Below, piece by piece: positions 45,616 to 56,312 of a DNA stretch of 64,000 nt. How positions within the stretch are numbered: the first letter of the stretch is position 1; each line of letters opens with the position of its first letter. Origin of the DNA: Rhodosorus marinus (taxonomy: Eukaryota > Rhodophyta > Stylonematophyceae > Stylonematales > Stylonemataceae). The position numbers and the translations under genes are program-made. The stretch is from contig JAMWBK010000002.1 of NCBI GenBank assembly GCA_029953675.1, positions 2,914,001-2,978,000 on the forward strand, given 5' to 3'. The notes beneath the pieces are model-generated. The model saw only the letters and a program-made list of their open reading frames with translations. It was not told where the DNA came from and made no database searches.

Positions 45616-46618
45616 TCCGCACAGAATAGACTACCCGGAACCCAAGTCGAATCCTCAAAAGTAACTACAACTCACTCCGAAACTATCAAAGAACGGCAGC
45701 TCCCATCTCTTAACAAAACTCCCAAAAGCACAACTACAAAACAAAACCTCTCAAAAGCTAAACCAAGTCAAAGACCTCACGAGAAACCCTCCTCCCTCAA
45801 AAACCATGACCTTCCCCTTAATTTATATATACCTCATTGAGGAACCCTGAAGTATTTATAAGTCGCCCTAGTCTTGACGCGGTTAGTTCCCAAGCCAGCC
45901 GTACCACCAACATTGCACACCCCGAAATCTCTTCCGCCTTCCCAGCAGCGAGAGCAGAAATGTCTCTTAGATTCTGTCTGCGGAACAGCTCATTGGGGCA
46001 AAAAGGCAGGCCGAATGAGCTGTTCCGCAGACAGAATCTAAGAGACATTTCTATCACGAAGATATAACAAAATTCCAAAGAAACAATATGTATATGACGC
46101 GTGTTAGGTATTAATTCGATAAATTTCAATGGTAGGTAAGTTTTTATCTGACACGTGGCCTTGTGCGTGTCATGACTGTCTGATTGGTGGACTAATTTGT
46201 CCAGACGCTTCCTCACAAGCCGATTTCGTTTTTACTATATATTTTCTGGAATCCACTAGAAGCAGGAGATTGAGGTCCTCGGTAAGTGTGGTTGATGCAA
46301 GTTGGATACGGATGGTGAAATTAGAAAGTATTTTGCTGAGGTTGCATTATGTCAAGCCCGGTGTAGCAGAGGATTGGACAACGGAATATGAATAGCTGCT
46401 GTATGGGTGAATAGATATTAGAATTGATTTTTGTTTTCGAGGTCCGAGCTTGAATATGCACATAAATATACCAATATTGAGGAATTAGTTATCCAATAGT
46501 TTCTATTAGAATATTTTAGGAGTTATGATCGGTTGGAGATTGATATGGAATAGTATAATTGGATGATTAACAGCAAAATAGGTACTGATTCGTTGGGTTG
46601 GATGCAGTAGTACGAAAC
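45616..46618. promoter_or_regulatory. 1 kb upstream of the EF-hand kinase, with a 38-bp perfect inverted repeat
   Basis: 45616-45840 is A/C-rich on + (kinase 5' flank). The inverted repeat at 45957-46051 follows. 46080-46600 is AT-rich with one GACACGTGGCC word near 46150. No coding exon supported. Confidence 0.45.
45957..46051. repeat. Perfect 38-bp inverted repeat with 19-base spacer
   Basis: Left arm 45957-45994 begins GAAATGTCTCTTAGATTCTG and right arm 46014-46051 is its exact reverse complement; spacer 45995-46013 is G/A-rich. No target-site duplication is evident next to the arms. A transcript would fold into a long perfect hairpin, the shape of a small-RNA precursor; a MITE-like element or recent inverted duplication are alternatives. 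Confidence 0.95.
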
Positions 46619-46939
46619 TTAACGGACTTGGCTCGAGAGGCAAGTCCGTGTGAAGCAGCGGGCTGGCGTAATGTCCGAGATCACATCTAAGGGACTGGAA
46701 AGATTCTTCTTGGCGAGAACTGCATCCTTGCTTGCCTTCTCCAAAACATAGAACTCGGCATGTATCACGCAAGCCGGTTGGTACTCATCCGCTGAACGCT
46801 TGAGGCCATGTGCTAGGTTTCCCATGCCGTCTGCCTTTTCCAATAGTTCCAGCTTCGCGTTTGCACCGGAAAAGATCCACTTGACAATGTTATTCTGGCG
46901 CACCAGCGTATCCGCGAGCAGCGTGGATATTCGACAGGC
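46619..46939 (-). CDS. Possible terminal exon of an unrecognised gene
   Basis: An open minus-strand frame ends at 46619 and reads ISTLLADTLVRQNNIVKW, FSGANAKLELLEKADGMGNL, YQPACVIHAEFYVLEKASKD. Composition looks coding, but there is no ATG, the upstream acceptor is uncertain, and no family is recognised. The upper boundary is approximate. Confidence 0.25.
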   Translation of the reverse strand, partial: ACRISTLLADTLVRQNNIVKWIFSGANAKLELLEKADGMGNLAHGLKRSADEYQPACVIHAEFYVLEKASKDAVLAKKNLSSPLDVISDITPARCFTRTCLSSQVR

Positions 46940-47417
46940 GACTTTGAATCATGGAATAATCATAAGAGGTAGAGACCGAAAAATTGGTCTGCACTATACT
47001 CCCATTAAACCGATCTGTCTGTCTATCTGTCTGTGTACCCAAATCAACACAAGAACCTGATGCCGGCGTGGGCTTCTCACGGGGTCCAAGACAAGCGACG
47101 AGTGCATTTATCAGGCCAGCACATCGCCAACAATTCTGACTCTGTTGTGGTTTTTGTCTACCTAAGTTAGAATGACCGCATCCAGGGTTTGTCAATTAGC
47201 GGCCTCTCATGTTCAGAGCGAAGGCAGCACTACTGCACAAGATCCTTGCACAAGATCCTTGCATGTCCCGAGGCTCCATTAGGAACGCAGACCCAGGGAT
47301 TGACCACACGTGACCCTTGACCTCCGGCAGAACGTTGTTAGACTTTTATTGAAAGGCTCGCAGTTGGGCGGAGCCGAACTACTTTCCAAAGCGATGACCA
47401 ACCTACACAAAAATGCT

Positions 47418-47606
47418 TCAGTTTATCCAATTTCCCGGAGGAAAAAGATATAGCACAACAAGGTGTCGCTTTGTAGGCTCGCAATCCATCAACTTCCAAA
47501 GCTTTTGCCGACGCTTCTCGGCTGGAATGTCTACGGCGCAATCATGATAAGAGTTGCTCACGCTTGCGCCAAGACGCTCCAGGCTCTTCCACCGGTTTTC
47601 GTAAAG
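47418..47606 (-). CDS. Possible terminal exon of an unrecognised gene
   Basis: After a candidate acceptor (TGATAG) the minus strand reads LYENRWKSLERLGASVSN, YHDCAVDIPAEKRRQKLWKL, HLVVLYLFPPGNWIN and stops; an AATAAAA word on the same strand lies about 70 bases further 3' (47344-47350). Upstream exons were not found and no family is recognised. Confidence 0.3.
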   Translation of the reverse strand, partial: LYENRWKSLERLGASVSNSYHDCAVDIPAEKRRQKLWKLMDCEPTKRHLVVLYLFPPGNWIN

Positions 47607-48902
47607 CTATCAGTCCAAATCTCACACACGTTGGCACTGAGCTTTCCAAATCCAGCGGAGCCCAGACACAGTTGATCAGCTTTGTGTCGTGAGTCCGCTA
47701 TATGGAAAGCCGCACTGAATTCTCCCCATTTTGTCAATACTGTACTCTGTCAACGTTCTTGACAAAATACCCAATCAGCAAACCAACCCCTTGTCGTAGT
47801 CCTTCTAAAACGACAATTATTCTTTAGTAAATATATTTTTGAATTATACAAAGTGCGTAGAAACCATTCCGATCCTCCCTTGGATTTCTTCTATTGCTGT
47901 AAACCAAGTAAGTACCTCTAGAAGGAGAATCTTTGTGAACTTCAAAAAAACTGTGAATTTACGGAATTTGAATTAACAGCCTGTCCTACATTATTTCTTT
48001 TTCTTTTTTTGGAATCCTGGAGAAGCGCCAGTTCGGGTGATCGAAGCCCTATTGAATTTGTAAGAATCTGTAACTGCTGGGGTGGAAGAATAAGGTACAC
48101 AACTTTCGAAACCCCTCTATTCGCATCAGCGATAGAATTTCATCTGACATTCTCAGGGTGGTTGGCGAGCTATCCGAGGAAAAGCTGCTTCCATGAAATA
48201 CTGTTAAATTTTGGGCTCCTTACACTAGTAAAACAATCATTCATATCAATCTAGAATCGGTGAGCCAGTTGGGCCAAAGCAGGAGGGCGAGGAACGGTGA
48301 AAGCGTCTTCTAGGGGGTGTAGGAAGATTCCTTTTCGGAAAGGAATCCCAACAATTTGTATCGGAAAAAAGAGACACGATGATGAGGGAATTCAGAGGGA
48401 TGGTTTCCAAGGATTTTGATTACTTGGCCGCTTTCCTTGCTGACGTTGGTAGTTAAATCATCTACAATATTATTGGAGAGCAAAGACACGATCTGCGTTT
48501 TTATTGGTTTTAAGTCATCATATTTCAACGGTTTTCATTCACAAAGGGCTGGACATGAGCCCGCATCCGTTGTCCAAAATAGATGTTTGGAATTAAAAAT
48601 GGAAATATTGCCCGACTTTCCCGTTTCTTCTCCTCAAAGCCAGGGTGGGGTGGAGAGAGCCCAAAAATTTCTACTATAGTTGAAAACCATTTATTAATCC
48701 GCGATTTTGGATGGGTTTCTGGAAGCAGCGATTCCGCTTGTGGCGCTGTGGTCATTTGGCAGATGTATATAAGACCTATGCTGAGGGAAGGAGGAGAGAG
48801 AAATCCCAGGAAGCAAGCACACAAGGCAACAGTGTGAAAAGTATTCTAAGGAAGGAGCAGTCGGAAACTATTGAACATATATTTTGTATAGGAATCGAAA
48901 AC
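47607..48902. other. Gene-free 1.3 kb upstream of the small membrane-protein gene
   Basis: AT-rich with no convincing frame. A TATA-like GTATATAAG lies near 48763-48771, about 135 bases before the next start codon. A 13-base direct repeat (GCACAAGATCCTT) occurs just outside, near 47235-47260. Confidence 0.35.
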
Positions 48903-49181
48903 ATGGTGAACAAGGGAAGGACTCAGATTTGCGCGTTTGGAGTGTGCCGGTCCTTGCGGGTGAATGGACAGGCACCCTTTGCAACAGTTGCTGTTTTGAC
49001 ACCGGCGGTCAGGGCATCTGCATCATTGGCACCGCTTATGTCATTGCTGGTGGCTGTAACGACGAAGCACCCCGAGTTGATGGGAACTGTTGTCATTCCG
49101 CTTCTGATTGGAGGTGGCTTGATCTTCAACGGACTGCAGATGTTCAAGAAGGCGCAGATGAATGCTCAAATGCAGTTGTAG
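48903..49181 (+). CDS. Small single-pass membrane protein, possibly plastid-targeted
   Basis: Single exon, 92 residues, ATG at 48903. Residues 1 to about 38 are basic and Ala/Val/Thr-rich without acidic residues (RTQICAFGVCRSLRVNGQAP, then a Val-Arg-Ala-Ser-Ala site), like a plastid transit peptide. The mature part has one strong hydrophobic segment (GTVVIPLLIGGGLIFNGLQM) and a short basic/Gln-rich tail. Size and shape resemble nucleus-encoded low-molecular-weight photosystem or cytochrome subunits, but I cannot assign a family. Confidence 0.55.
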   Translation: MVNKGRTQICAFGVCRSLRVNGQAPFATVAVLTPAVRASASLAPLMSLLVAVTTKHPELMGTVVIPLLIGGGLIFNGLQMFKKAQMNAQMQL

Positions 49182-49451
49182 GGACTATAATGGGTGTATA
49201 TGAAAAAATGTCTATATAAAGCTGTGTAAGATGAAAGTTTGTGCGGTCGTCGATTGCAACTGTGAAATGAAAATTGGAGACTGTTGAATGCAGTTGCAAA
49301 GAACAGTATGCCTGTGTATATGATCCTCGAAATGGGAAGGGTGTTGAATATATGTATTAAAACTGAAACACCGTTGGAGTTGAACTGTTAGAGTTGACCC
49401 CAGCTGCCACATGACAGTCAAGAGATAATTAGTAGTACAGACGTAAGACCA

Positions 49452-49563
49452 GTTCAGTCGCAAGCTGAAGTCTGTGATATAGGTGTTGAGTTCACTGTTT
49501 GAGTTGATCTGAACTCATTCAGTCGCAAGCTAGCGTCTGTGAAGTACTTCTTGAGTTGAACTG
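49452..49563 (+). repeat. Two-copy 66-base tandem repeat
   Basis: Copies at 49452-49497 and 49518-49563 share TTCAGTCGCAAGCT, GTCTGTGA and TTGAGTT...ACTG in the same order with a period of 66 bases; related GAGTTGA words extend both ways. Confidence 0.6.
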
Positions 49564-51515
49564 ATTCAGTTGACTTGACGTCGGTTAGCGCGTAGGCGGA
49601 TTTAGATGCCCATGGATGCTGATAAGAGGAATTGGTTGAACGGCCCTCGCGAATAAATCAAACGATATCTAGTGTGAACTGTCCGGTACCTTTGCCAGGG
49701 CTAACACGGCGAGAAGGGGGGGACTACGCTCTACGCAAGTAAGGATCCTCAAGAACTCTGAGTTCCCTCCGAAGTACCAGAGTCGCCTGCGAGAGTCGAT
49801 TGCTCTAAGATCGTTGGGCAGATCCAAAAACAACGGACAAAACAACCAGCCGCTTCGGCGAGGCATGTACGCTGGTTGAAGAACGCGGAGGAAACTCCCC
49901 CAAATACGGCGGCACTATGCTCCCCGTTCCTGCTTGGACGCCAGTCCTGCCCTCTTTTCACAATTGACGTAGCGTATGACAAGCAGCTTGGATGGCGCTC
50001 AACCTCGGAGCGTACTCCATTTCGGGAACCAATATTTGGAACATGTCCAGTGCATACTACGATCAAAACAGAGTTAGAGAGGAATCAAAATTTAGACTGC
50101 GACGGTCATGATTTATATCCGTTGTTTTCCACGATCACCAAAATCTTGTATTGTTCCTCAACCTAGCTTATTTTTAGCAAATTTAAGACCGTTTCCGTCA
50201 TATTCTAAATAGTATATGCTAATATATTTCTTAGTTATCACCTAAATATCTAAATCTATCTCAATGAACAAAATCTGAACAAAATGGGGCAGAATGAACT
50301 TCTTTTGAGGGTGCCTCTTTCTAATTCATGTACATCTCAATCATAATGGATGAGGGCCATACGGAAAAGTTTCTAAATATTGTTTTTTTTGCATATTTAG
50401 AAAGGCACTTTTTTCGCGAACGAGAAGCGTAAAAACTCGGTATTTGGGGATGCCACGTTGGGTAATACTCAGTGCCATTCCTTTGGATTTCCGGAGTGTG
50501 CAAAGAGTTTGAAAAGACGGGCTGTGTACCAGCAAACAGTGCAGACCAACATTGACTTGTTCTCTCCAGCGTATTCCGAGGAGGATATTCGGAGATTTCT
50601 CGTCGAGCCTTTCCAGCCGCGGAGTCCTCCGGCAACGGAACAACTTTTTCCCGATCGCGTTGGAAGCGTCTGGACGGCTGAACGACCACCACGGTCGGTC
50701 CCTCACACGGCATCTGGATCCTAATTCTTCCCCAATCTCACCAGCACTGGAGGCACTATGGAGATATTCTTGGCGGAGTACTCTTGGGTAGTATTGAACG
50801 CTGGAACGTCCCAAACCTGACTCTTAGAGAAATGCATTGACTTGGGTTTTGTTTCACTTGCTGCGTTACACGCCTCGATTCGGGAGGGTTGATTTCTAGC
50901 GGAGAGGATGGCTGTGTAGCTAAACAAAGTAGGCCGATATCGACCTTTCCCTGTCGAGCGTGTTATGAGCAACACATTGGGAAAAAAAAAAATTCCTGGT
51001 CCGGGCTTTCCAGCCTGTGCACTTATTGCCCTCCACTTTTCCGCTTCGTTTAAGAGCCAAACCGACAAGTGCAAGAATCGGGACGGGAGCTGACTTCGTA
51101 TTTGAGCATGCCTTTCTGCGTAACTTCCTACACGGTGTCTAGATTCGTGGTGATGCGAATAATCCCCACCATTTTTTTTGCGTAATCTGAAGAGCAGATA
51201 GTCTCTGATAAGCATCTATATTCTTGCAAGTTTGAGTAGCACCAGTTCATTGCGTTCATAGCGAGCAAGATCTCTACCCGCACAATTCCAAGGAAGACGC
51301 CGGAAGGAAACTTCACAATAACGTCATTCCGTAGGGTGAGCAAGATGCATGTGAAGGTGTGTGTGGGTGTCGAAACCCTTGCACATATGAAATTAGCCTG
51401 ACTATGAATTACCTGACTTCTTTCAACAAATGTTTCTCAAAGCCACATCGCAGCGCCCGCCCATATATCATCGCGGATTCTTGACCATTTGTTACGCTTT
51501 GACGCGGGCAATGGT

Positions 51516-51705
51516 TGCAATGGTGCCGGCAATGATGGCAACGATGGCATGATGACAACGACGGCATGATGACAACGCTGGCAAACGATGGCAATGATGG
51601 CAATGATGGCAATGATGGCAATGATGGCAATGATGGTAATGATGGCAACGATGTCAACGATGTCAACGATGGCAATGATGGCAATTGTGGCAATGGTGGA
51701 GATGG
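51516..51705 (+). repeat. GATGGCAAT nonamer microsatellite
   Basis: A 9-base unit (AATGATGGC and single-base variants with GTC, GTA or ACG) is repeated about 15-20 times, most regularly at 51586-51690. All frames are open as a consequence of the unit; it is not a credible gene. Confidence 0.9.
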
Positions 51706-53976
51706 TCAATGCAAAACCCAATATCAACCTGGACCCCCACCCACTGCGGGGAGCAGTCGGATGCCGTGGATTAGATGGTGTTTAGACTACACACGCAGAA
51801 ACCGTAGCCACGAGAATATCAAATCCTCTAAATTTCCAAACAAGAAAGCAGTAATTCGTTGAAGAGAGAAAAAACCGCCATTCTTGAAGAAAAAAAGGAG
51901 CATGATTGAGGCACGTGGAACGCTGCTTCCACTCCCCCCGAATGGATTCCGATCCAATCTAGAAATTCAGAATAGAGAAAAAAAAGGAGCCACATCCAGG
52001 ACAAATCTTTTTTAGCACTCTCCGAAACATATACTTTCCAAGGGGATTGTACCGACAAGCATAATTTAATCTAAAATAATATACGCGAGAGTGGTTTTGT
52101 TTTCGAATTTATGATATAGAAAATCTAGAAATTCAACTGATTGGAGCCTCTTCCTGATTGACAGATGTATGCAACCGGAGATTCAGGGCCATGGCTTAAA
52201 AAAAGGAAGGAGGATAGCAAAATGAAAACCATTACGAAATAGATTGAAGAAACCAATTTTTTTTGGACAACACAGCAATCTAAAAGTATAAAAAAAACAA
52301 AAACATGAAAATCAATTGATCAATATTTCGATGGAGCCTCCGAATTCACAATACAAAAAATGACGCTCAAGTTCTAGAGGGTCCTATTTTGGGAGCTTTT
52401 TTTGATAGCGGATATTTCGTACGTCTTATTTCGTACGTCTTGTGCTGCCGTTGAAGAAGATCTTTTTTTATGTGAATACAAGAAACTTCTAGTCGCACCT
52501 CCCTTCTTTTTTCCATCACTATTGAATTGCGAGATATCGTATTTTGATTAATTGTTCTAACCACCAAGGGGTTGCGCGCAAGTCACATTTTGAATCTGTT
52601 TTCCTGACCTCTTAAAAACTTTCATTCATTATTTAGGAAACCAATGAAAGCCACAACAAGATCGTATGGCGGGTGTTTTGTACCATCTGAAGATTGCTGA
52701 AGGGGTGCGGAGAAGTTTTCTGCTGCTTGTAATCTCAACTAACGTCCAGGAGCCGCCTTGTAGTCTGATGCACATCGGTTTTCTCTGGACGTCCTCAATC
52801 TCAAAGATTGGTGGGGCGAGGCGGGGTAAGGTTTTTTTCTTTTTGCCGAGCCCCATGGGATTTGATAGTAGTGGCCGCCGTTCCAGCAAAAAAAATTGCC
52901 GGAAGAATCCTCTTAATACATAACAGGCATGCGCTGAATGCTAGCATGACCGGCAGGCCTACCCCCCTGTAGTTTTTTTTGATGATTCCCCGTTCGAATT
53001 GACTTTTTGGTCTCTTTTGCAGGACATGCAAATCTTCTACATTCCTGATTCCACTACTTAATCACAGATCAACGATTGGCGTCCGCTTTGCGTAACAAAC
53101 TATTGATTGGATTGATACTAACGGAGCGTCAGAATCGACGATATGGCTGAGAGTGGGTGCCGTGCTTCTCCTTGTTTCGAGCCAAGAAAAATAAACATAA
53201 TGTGGACTATTTCATTTTTCCATTTTTGGGTGGGGATTCTCCATAACAGGAATCTCAAAACGTTGACCAACTGTCCAAAAATCTTGCGCATCTCCCCCCC
53301 TCCATCCTATTCCAATCTTCTTGTTGTAATCAAAAATATTCTTGAAAATTTTAAAACATTAGTAAGATTCCAACCGCTAGGTGCAATTATGTTCCTCCCG
53401 GAGGGGGGGGTTGTCGTCAGCGCACCAACCAGTAGCCCCGGGAGAATATCAAAAAGATTACGGAGAATCACGGAAAAAATTGCGTATGTCTTATTTTTCA
53501 GGGTGGTGTCGTTGCCAGGGTTACACAGCCACCATTTTCTACTAATAAATCGCTCCACCCCCCTTTTTTCTTCTTAACTTTTTTCTGAATCTTGATCACG
53601 CATCCGAACAGGAGAATTTTCTTTTTTAATTCATATTCGTCGGACGCACCTCGCGTCGAATATTGTGGCCCTCTTCGGAGGGCGCGTGTTCGGGGCCCCT
53701 GTCCATTTTTTCTTATTAAGAAGGTTTTCAATAGTGCGATGCGGGAGGGCGGCAGAGGACCAGAAAAAGTGTCACCACATCCAAATCACCCTGCGTTGAA
53801 ATGAAACCAGAAGGAACAACTATATATAAAGAGGAGACAGGATTTTCTGGACTGCTGAGTAGAAATACGGAACTGAAGCTTCAACGATAGAAGGGAGAAA
53901 TAAAAAGAGCGCGAAAGGAGCTGAATGGTTTAGACGGAGTTGGAAGTATTTTAGGCTGAGGGGGTTGAAGTTTGGA

Positions 53977-53985
53977 TATTTATAG
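53977..53985 (+). promoter_or_regulatory. TATA-like element upstream of the acidic protein gene
   Basis: TATTTATAG about 80 bases before ATG 54062; a stronger CTATATATAAAG lies at 53820-53831. Either could position transcription start; inferred from sequence only. Confidence 0.35.
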
Positions 53986-54061
53986 GGGACTTTTCTCTAT
54001 AATGCTCAGATTTGGGGTTTTGTGAGTAATTAGAAGGCTGTTGGAATACATTTGGGATATT

Positions 54062-54547
54062 ATGGGGGAGGGACAGAAAATTGTTCAAGAGCTGCAGAGC
54101 TTGTTGAGTGGTTGCGGCGATGGGCTTGACAAGGCCGATGGTGTTGCGGTGGGGTTGAAGGAGAAGGAGGAGTTGGAGGAGGCTGGGGAGGAGCTTCTTG
54201 CTGGGATTGAGGAGATTGGAAGTCAGGACTTGGAAATTGCGGAATTTGGTGTGGGGAGCGTAGGGCATGTTGTCGATGATGAGGGAGTGGAAGAAACAGT
54301 TGCTGAAGTTGAGGAGGGGGATGTAGACTTTGCGCTGCAGGATGCTCTTGTAGAATTGGAGTGGGGTTCAGCCGTGGAGTTGTTGTCTGATATTGAGCGA
54401 GATGCTGGAACGAAACGAGCTCGGGATGAATCGACAGTCGCCGAGGAAGATATTGAATCCCCGGACGCAAAGTACAGTAGAATAGATGACCAACAAGAAG
54501 CTGTAACGGAGGAATTTTTCAAGTCCGGCCTGGAGGACTTTTTGTAG
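54062..54547 (+). CDS. Hypothetical acidic protein
   Basis: Single exon from ATG 54062, 161 residues. It is very acidic: GLKEKEELEEAGEELLAG, DDEGVEETVAEVEEGDVDF, with one short basic patch (GTKRARDE) that could be a nuclear localisation signal, and ends EEFFKSGLEDFL. The first part is Leu/Glu-rich and probably helical. No family recognised. It is convergent with the phosphatase gene, 81 bases between stops. Confidence 0.6.
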   Translation: MGEGQKIVQELQSLLSGCGDGLDKADGVAVGLKEKEELEEAGEELLAGIEEIGSQDLEIAEFGVGSVGHVVDDEGVEETVAEVEEGDVDFALQDALVELEWGSAVELLSDIERDAGTKRARDESTVAEEDIESPDAKYSRIDDQQEAVTEEFFKSGLEDFL

Positions 54548-54628
54548 GACATGCTGATTGCGTGCAAACCGAATCTAACTCTACTAAATGTGTAAAGCGT
54601 ATTATAAGGTTCCATGTAATAAATTTGT

Positions 54629-56036
54629 TTACGAAGTTGAGAATTTGATGATAGATTCCAGAACCTGCTCCCGCACCTCGTCATGATAGCTGGGGTCGGA
54701 GCTTGCAATGAGCCCGTCCAGTATGAAAACCCGTGACGGATCTTTCCCGTCCAATTTCAAAGTGTTGCCTCTTCCGTCCGTGAGCGAGCCTCCGGTCTCC
54801 GTAATGGCTAGCCAGCCCGCTACATGATCCCAGGACTTGATTTCCTGTAAGCGGCTGACACCTTCGACTGGTATCCCGAACTGTACAAACGCAGATACGT
54901 GACCGAGAGCCACTTTGAAGTACTTAATTAAACTCCCTAGACACAAATAGCAAAAAGACGGGGTAAAAGGAAACGGGTGTAAGTCGTGTACGGCAATACC
55001 ACTCTCGGTTGTATTGAAACAATAGCTGTTGGCTAGTGTTGGAATGTATCTCGAGCTACTCACCACAGCAGAGCCTATCCGGTGGGTTGTTCGGACCTAG
55101 TAGGAGCGGCATTACCGGGATGCTAGGTCCGGAGAAAGTCCACGAGGTTAAGGACTTTGCTCCTTTTCGGAATGGATTTGTGTCGAAGCGAGAAGAAACT
55201 TCTTCGTTTGGCTCGTCCAGAGATACTAGTATCGATCCACGGCCTTTCACTGATGCCAAAATGCTTCCAATCGCTGGGCATCCCATCACGGACAGCACGC
55301 AGACGTCTTGGACAATCAAGGCGAGGCCTACGACATACCCGCTTTTCGCCAGGAATCCGCGAGTTCCATCTATTGGATCGAGGACCCAAAATCGTTCAAA
55401 AGTCCCGCCATCCGTGCAGCGGTCTACAGCATGAATCACGTCCTCAGGTTTCAGAGGGGAGCCTACTCGGTTGTCTGCCTCGGAGGATGATACAAGACCA
55501 GTGACACGAGCAGCTAGATGTTCATTCTCATGCAGCGGTGATGAGTCCTCTTCTCCGATAAGTCCATCCTGAAGTGTCTTGGGACGGTCAGAATACATTG
55601 CACCTATGGCTTTCTGGCGACTCGGAATGACAGATCGTACCTCTGGGAAGCATCTCTCGAGTTCAAGGCTGACGATGGCCTGGATTGCTAGGTCTGCGCT
55701 CGTAACCGGTGTAGCGTCGCATTTTTCAGTCGCACATTCTACCACATCTTCTTGAACCTGAAAAAGCATCGTCCTTCAGAATCAAACTCGAACCCACAAG
55801 CGAGCGAACATTTTGGGGTGCGCTGTTCGGAAACCGGATGTCAAAAGTACCTTGAAGCAGACTCTACATGCGCTTCGGACAGCCCTCACTGCGACTTCAA
55901 TCTCGCTTCGAAGATCTGTGCTTGCATCGTTGTCCTGACAAGTCGTTCTGGTCTTGCGCGGTCTCCTCACCACGTTTGCATTCACAACGAAGCTTGCCAA
56001 GTAGCCACCGGTTCGCATCTCTCGGGTTACATTCAT
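54629..56036 (-). CDS. 3'(2'),5'-bisphosphate nucleotidase (HAL2/SAL1-type), three exons
   Basis: Exons 56036-55851, 55757-55064 and 54936-54629 close in phase to 395 residues. Family motifs of the Li+-sensitive Mg2+ phosphatases: TPVTSADLAIQAIVSLEL, GEED (metal site), WVLDPIDGTRGFL (the DPIDGT metal-binding motif) and, in the last exon, SWDHVAGWLAITETGG with the conserved Trp-Asp. GTRGF identifies the PAP-phosphatase branch rather than inositol monophosphatase. It hydrolyses 3'-phosphoadenosine 5'-phosphate (PAP) in sulfate assimilation and retrograde signalling. The first ~55 residues (YLASFVVNANVVRRPRKTRT) are basic and may target an organelle; plant SAL1 is plastid/mitochondrial. A 276-base divergent promoter separates it from the next gene. 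Confidence 0.9.
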
Positions 56037-56312
56037 GGCTCCTCAGATCGAGTATCTAAGATGACCGAACCGTCATTTCTTCCTCAAGAATCGGAAGCAA
56101 CTTCAGAGCTTTCACAACTCGTTGCCGGCGAGGAGAGGTTCAGTCAGCAAATGACTCTGGGCACTTCAGCGTTGGCCGGGGTGGTCACCTAAGCATATCA
56201 ACCTTCAGAAGCTGTGCTCAGCACGAACTTATGAAAGCCACGAAAGGGGCTTTCGATTGAACAGGAGCAGAAGGTCTGGTCAGGCAGGGTATTTTTTCCC
56301 GTTCGATGGAGT
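56037..56312. promoter_or_regulatory. Divergent promoter between phosphatase and ZnT5-like gene
   Basis: A 276-base intergenic segment between two divergently oriented start codons; it must carry both promoters. No clear TATA box on either strand. Confidence 0.4.

Larger units (their letters stand above)
49182..54061. other. Gene-poor 4.9 kb with tandem repeats and coding-like fragments
   Basis: No complete gene found. Contents: a two-copy 66-base repeat (49452-49563), fragments with coding-like composition on + at about 49700-50110 (ILKNSEFPPKYQSRLRES; YDKQLGWRSTSERTPFRE) and 50470-50720 (SFGFPECAKSLKRRAVYQQ; YSEEDIRRFLVEPFQP), a GATGGCAAT microsatellite (51516-51705), then AT-rich DNA with many homopolymers. 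53640-53700 is GC-rich. The fragments may be decayed genes or element remnants. Confidence 0.4.

Noticed and set aside
46619-47606. Joining the two minus-strand fragments into one gene
   Set aside because: The upstream fragment ends in its own stop and polyadenylation-like signal, and no phase-consistent splice between them was found.
47463-47675. Plus-strand ORF around 47.5 kb
   Set aside because: The opposite strand has a better coding-like frame and an AATAAAA signal; the plus frame has no motif.
51566-51862. Asn-Asp-Gly repeat ORF
   Set aside because: Generated by the GATGGCAAT microsatellite, which leaves all frames open; no start context, no domain.
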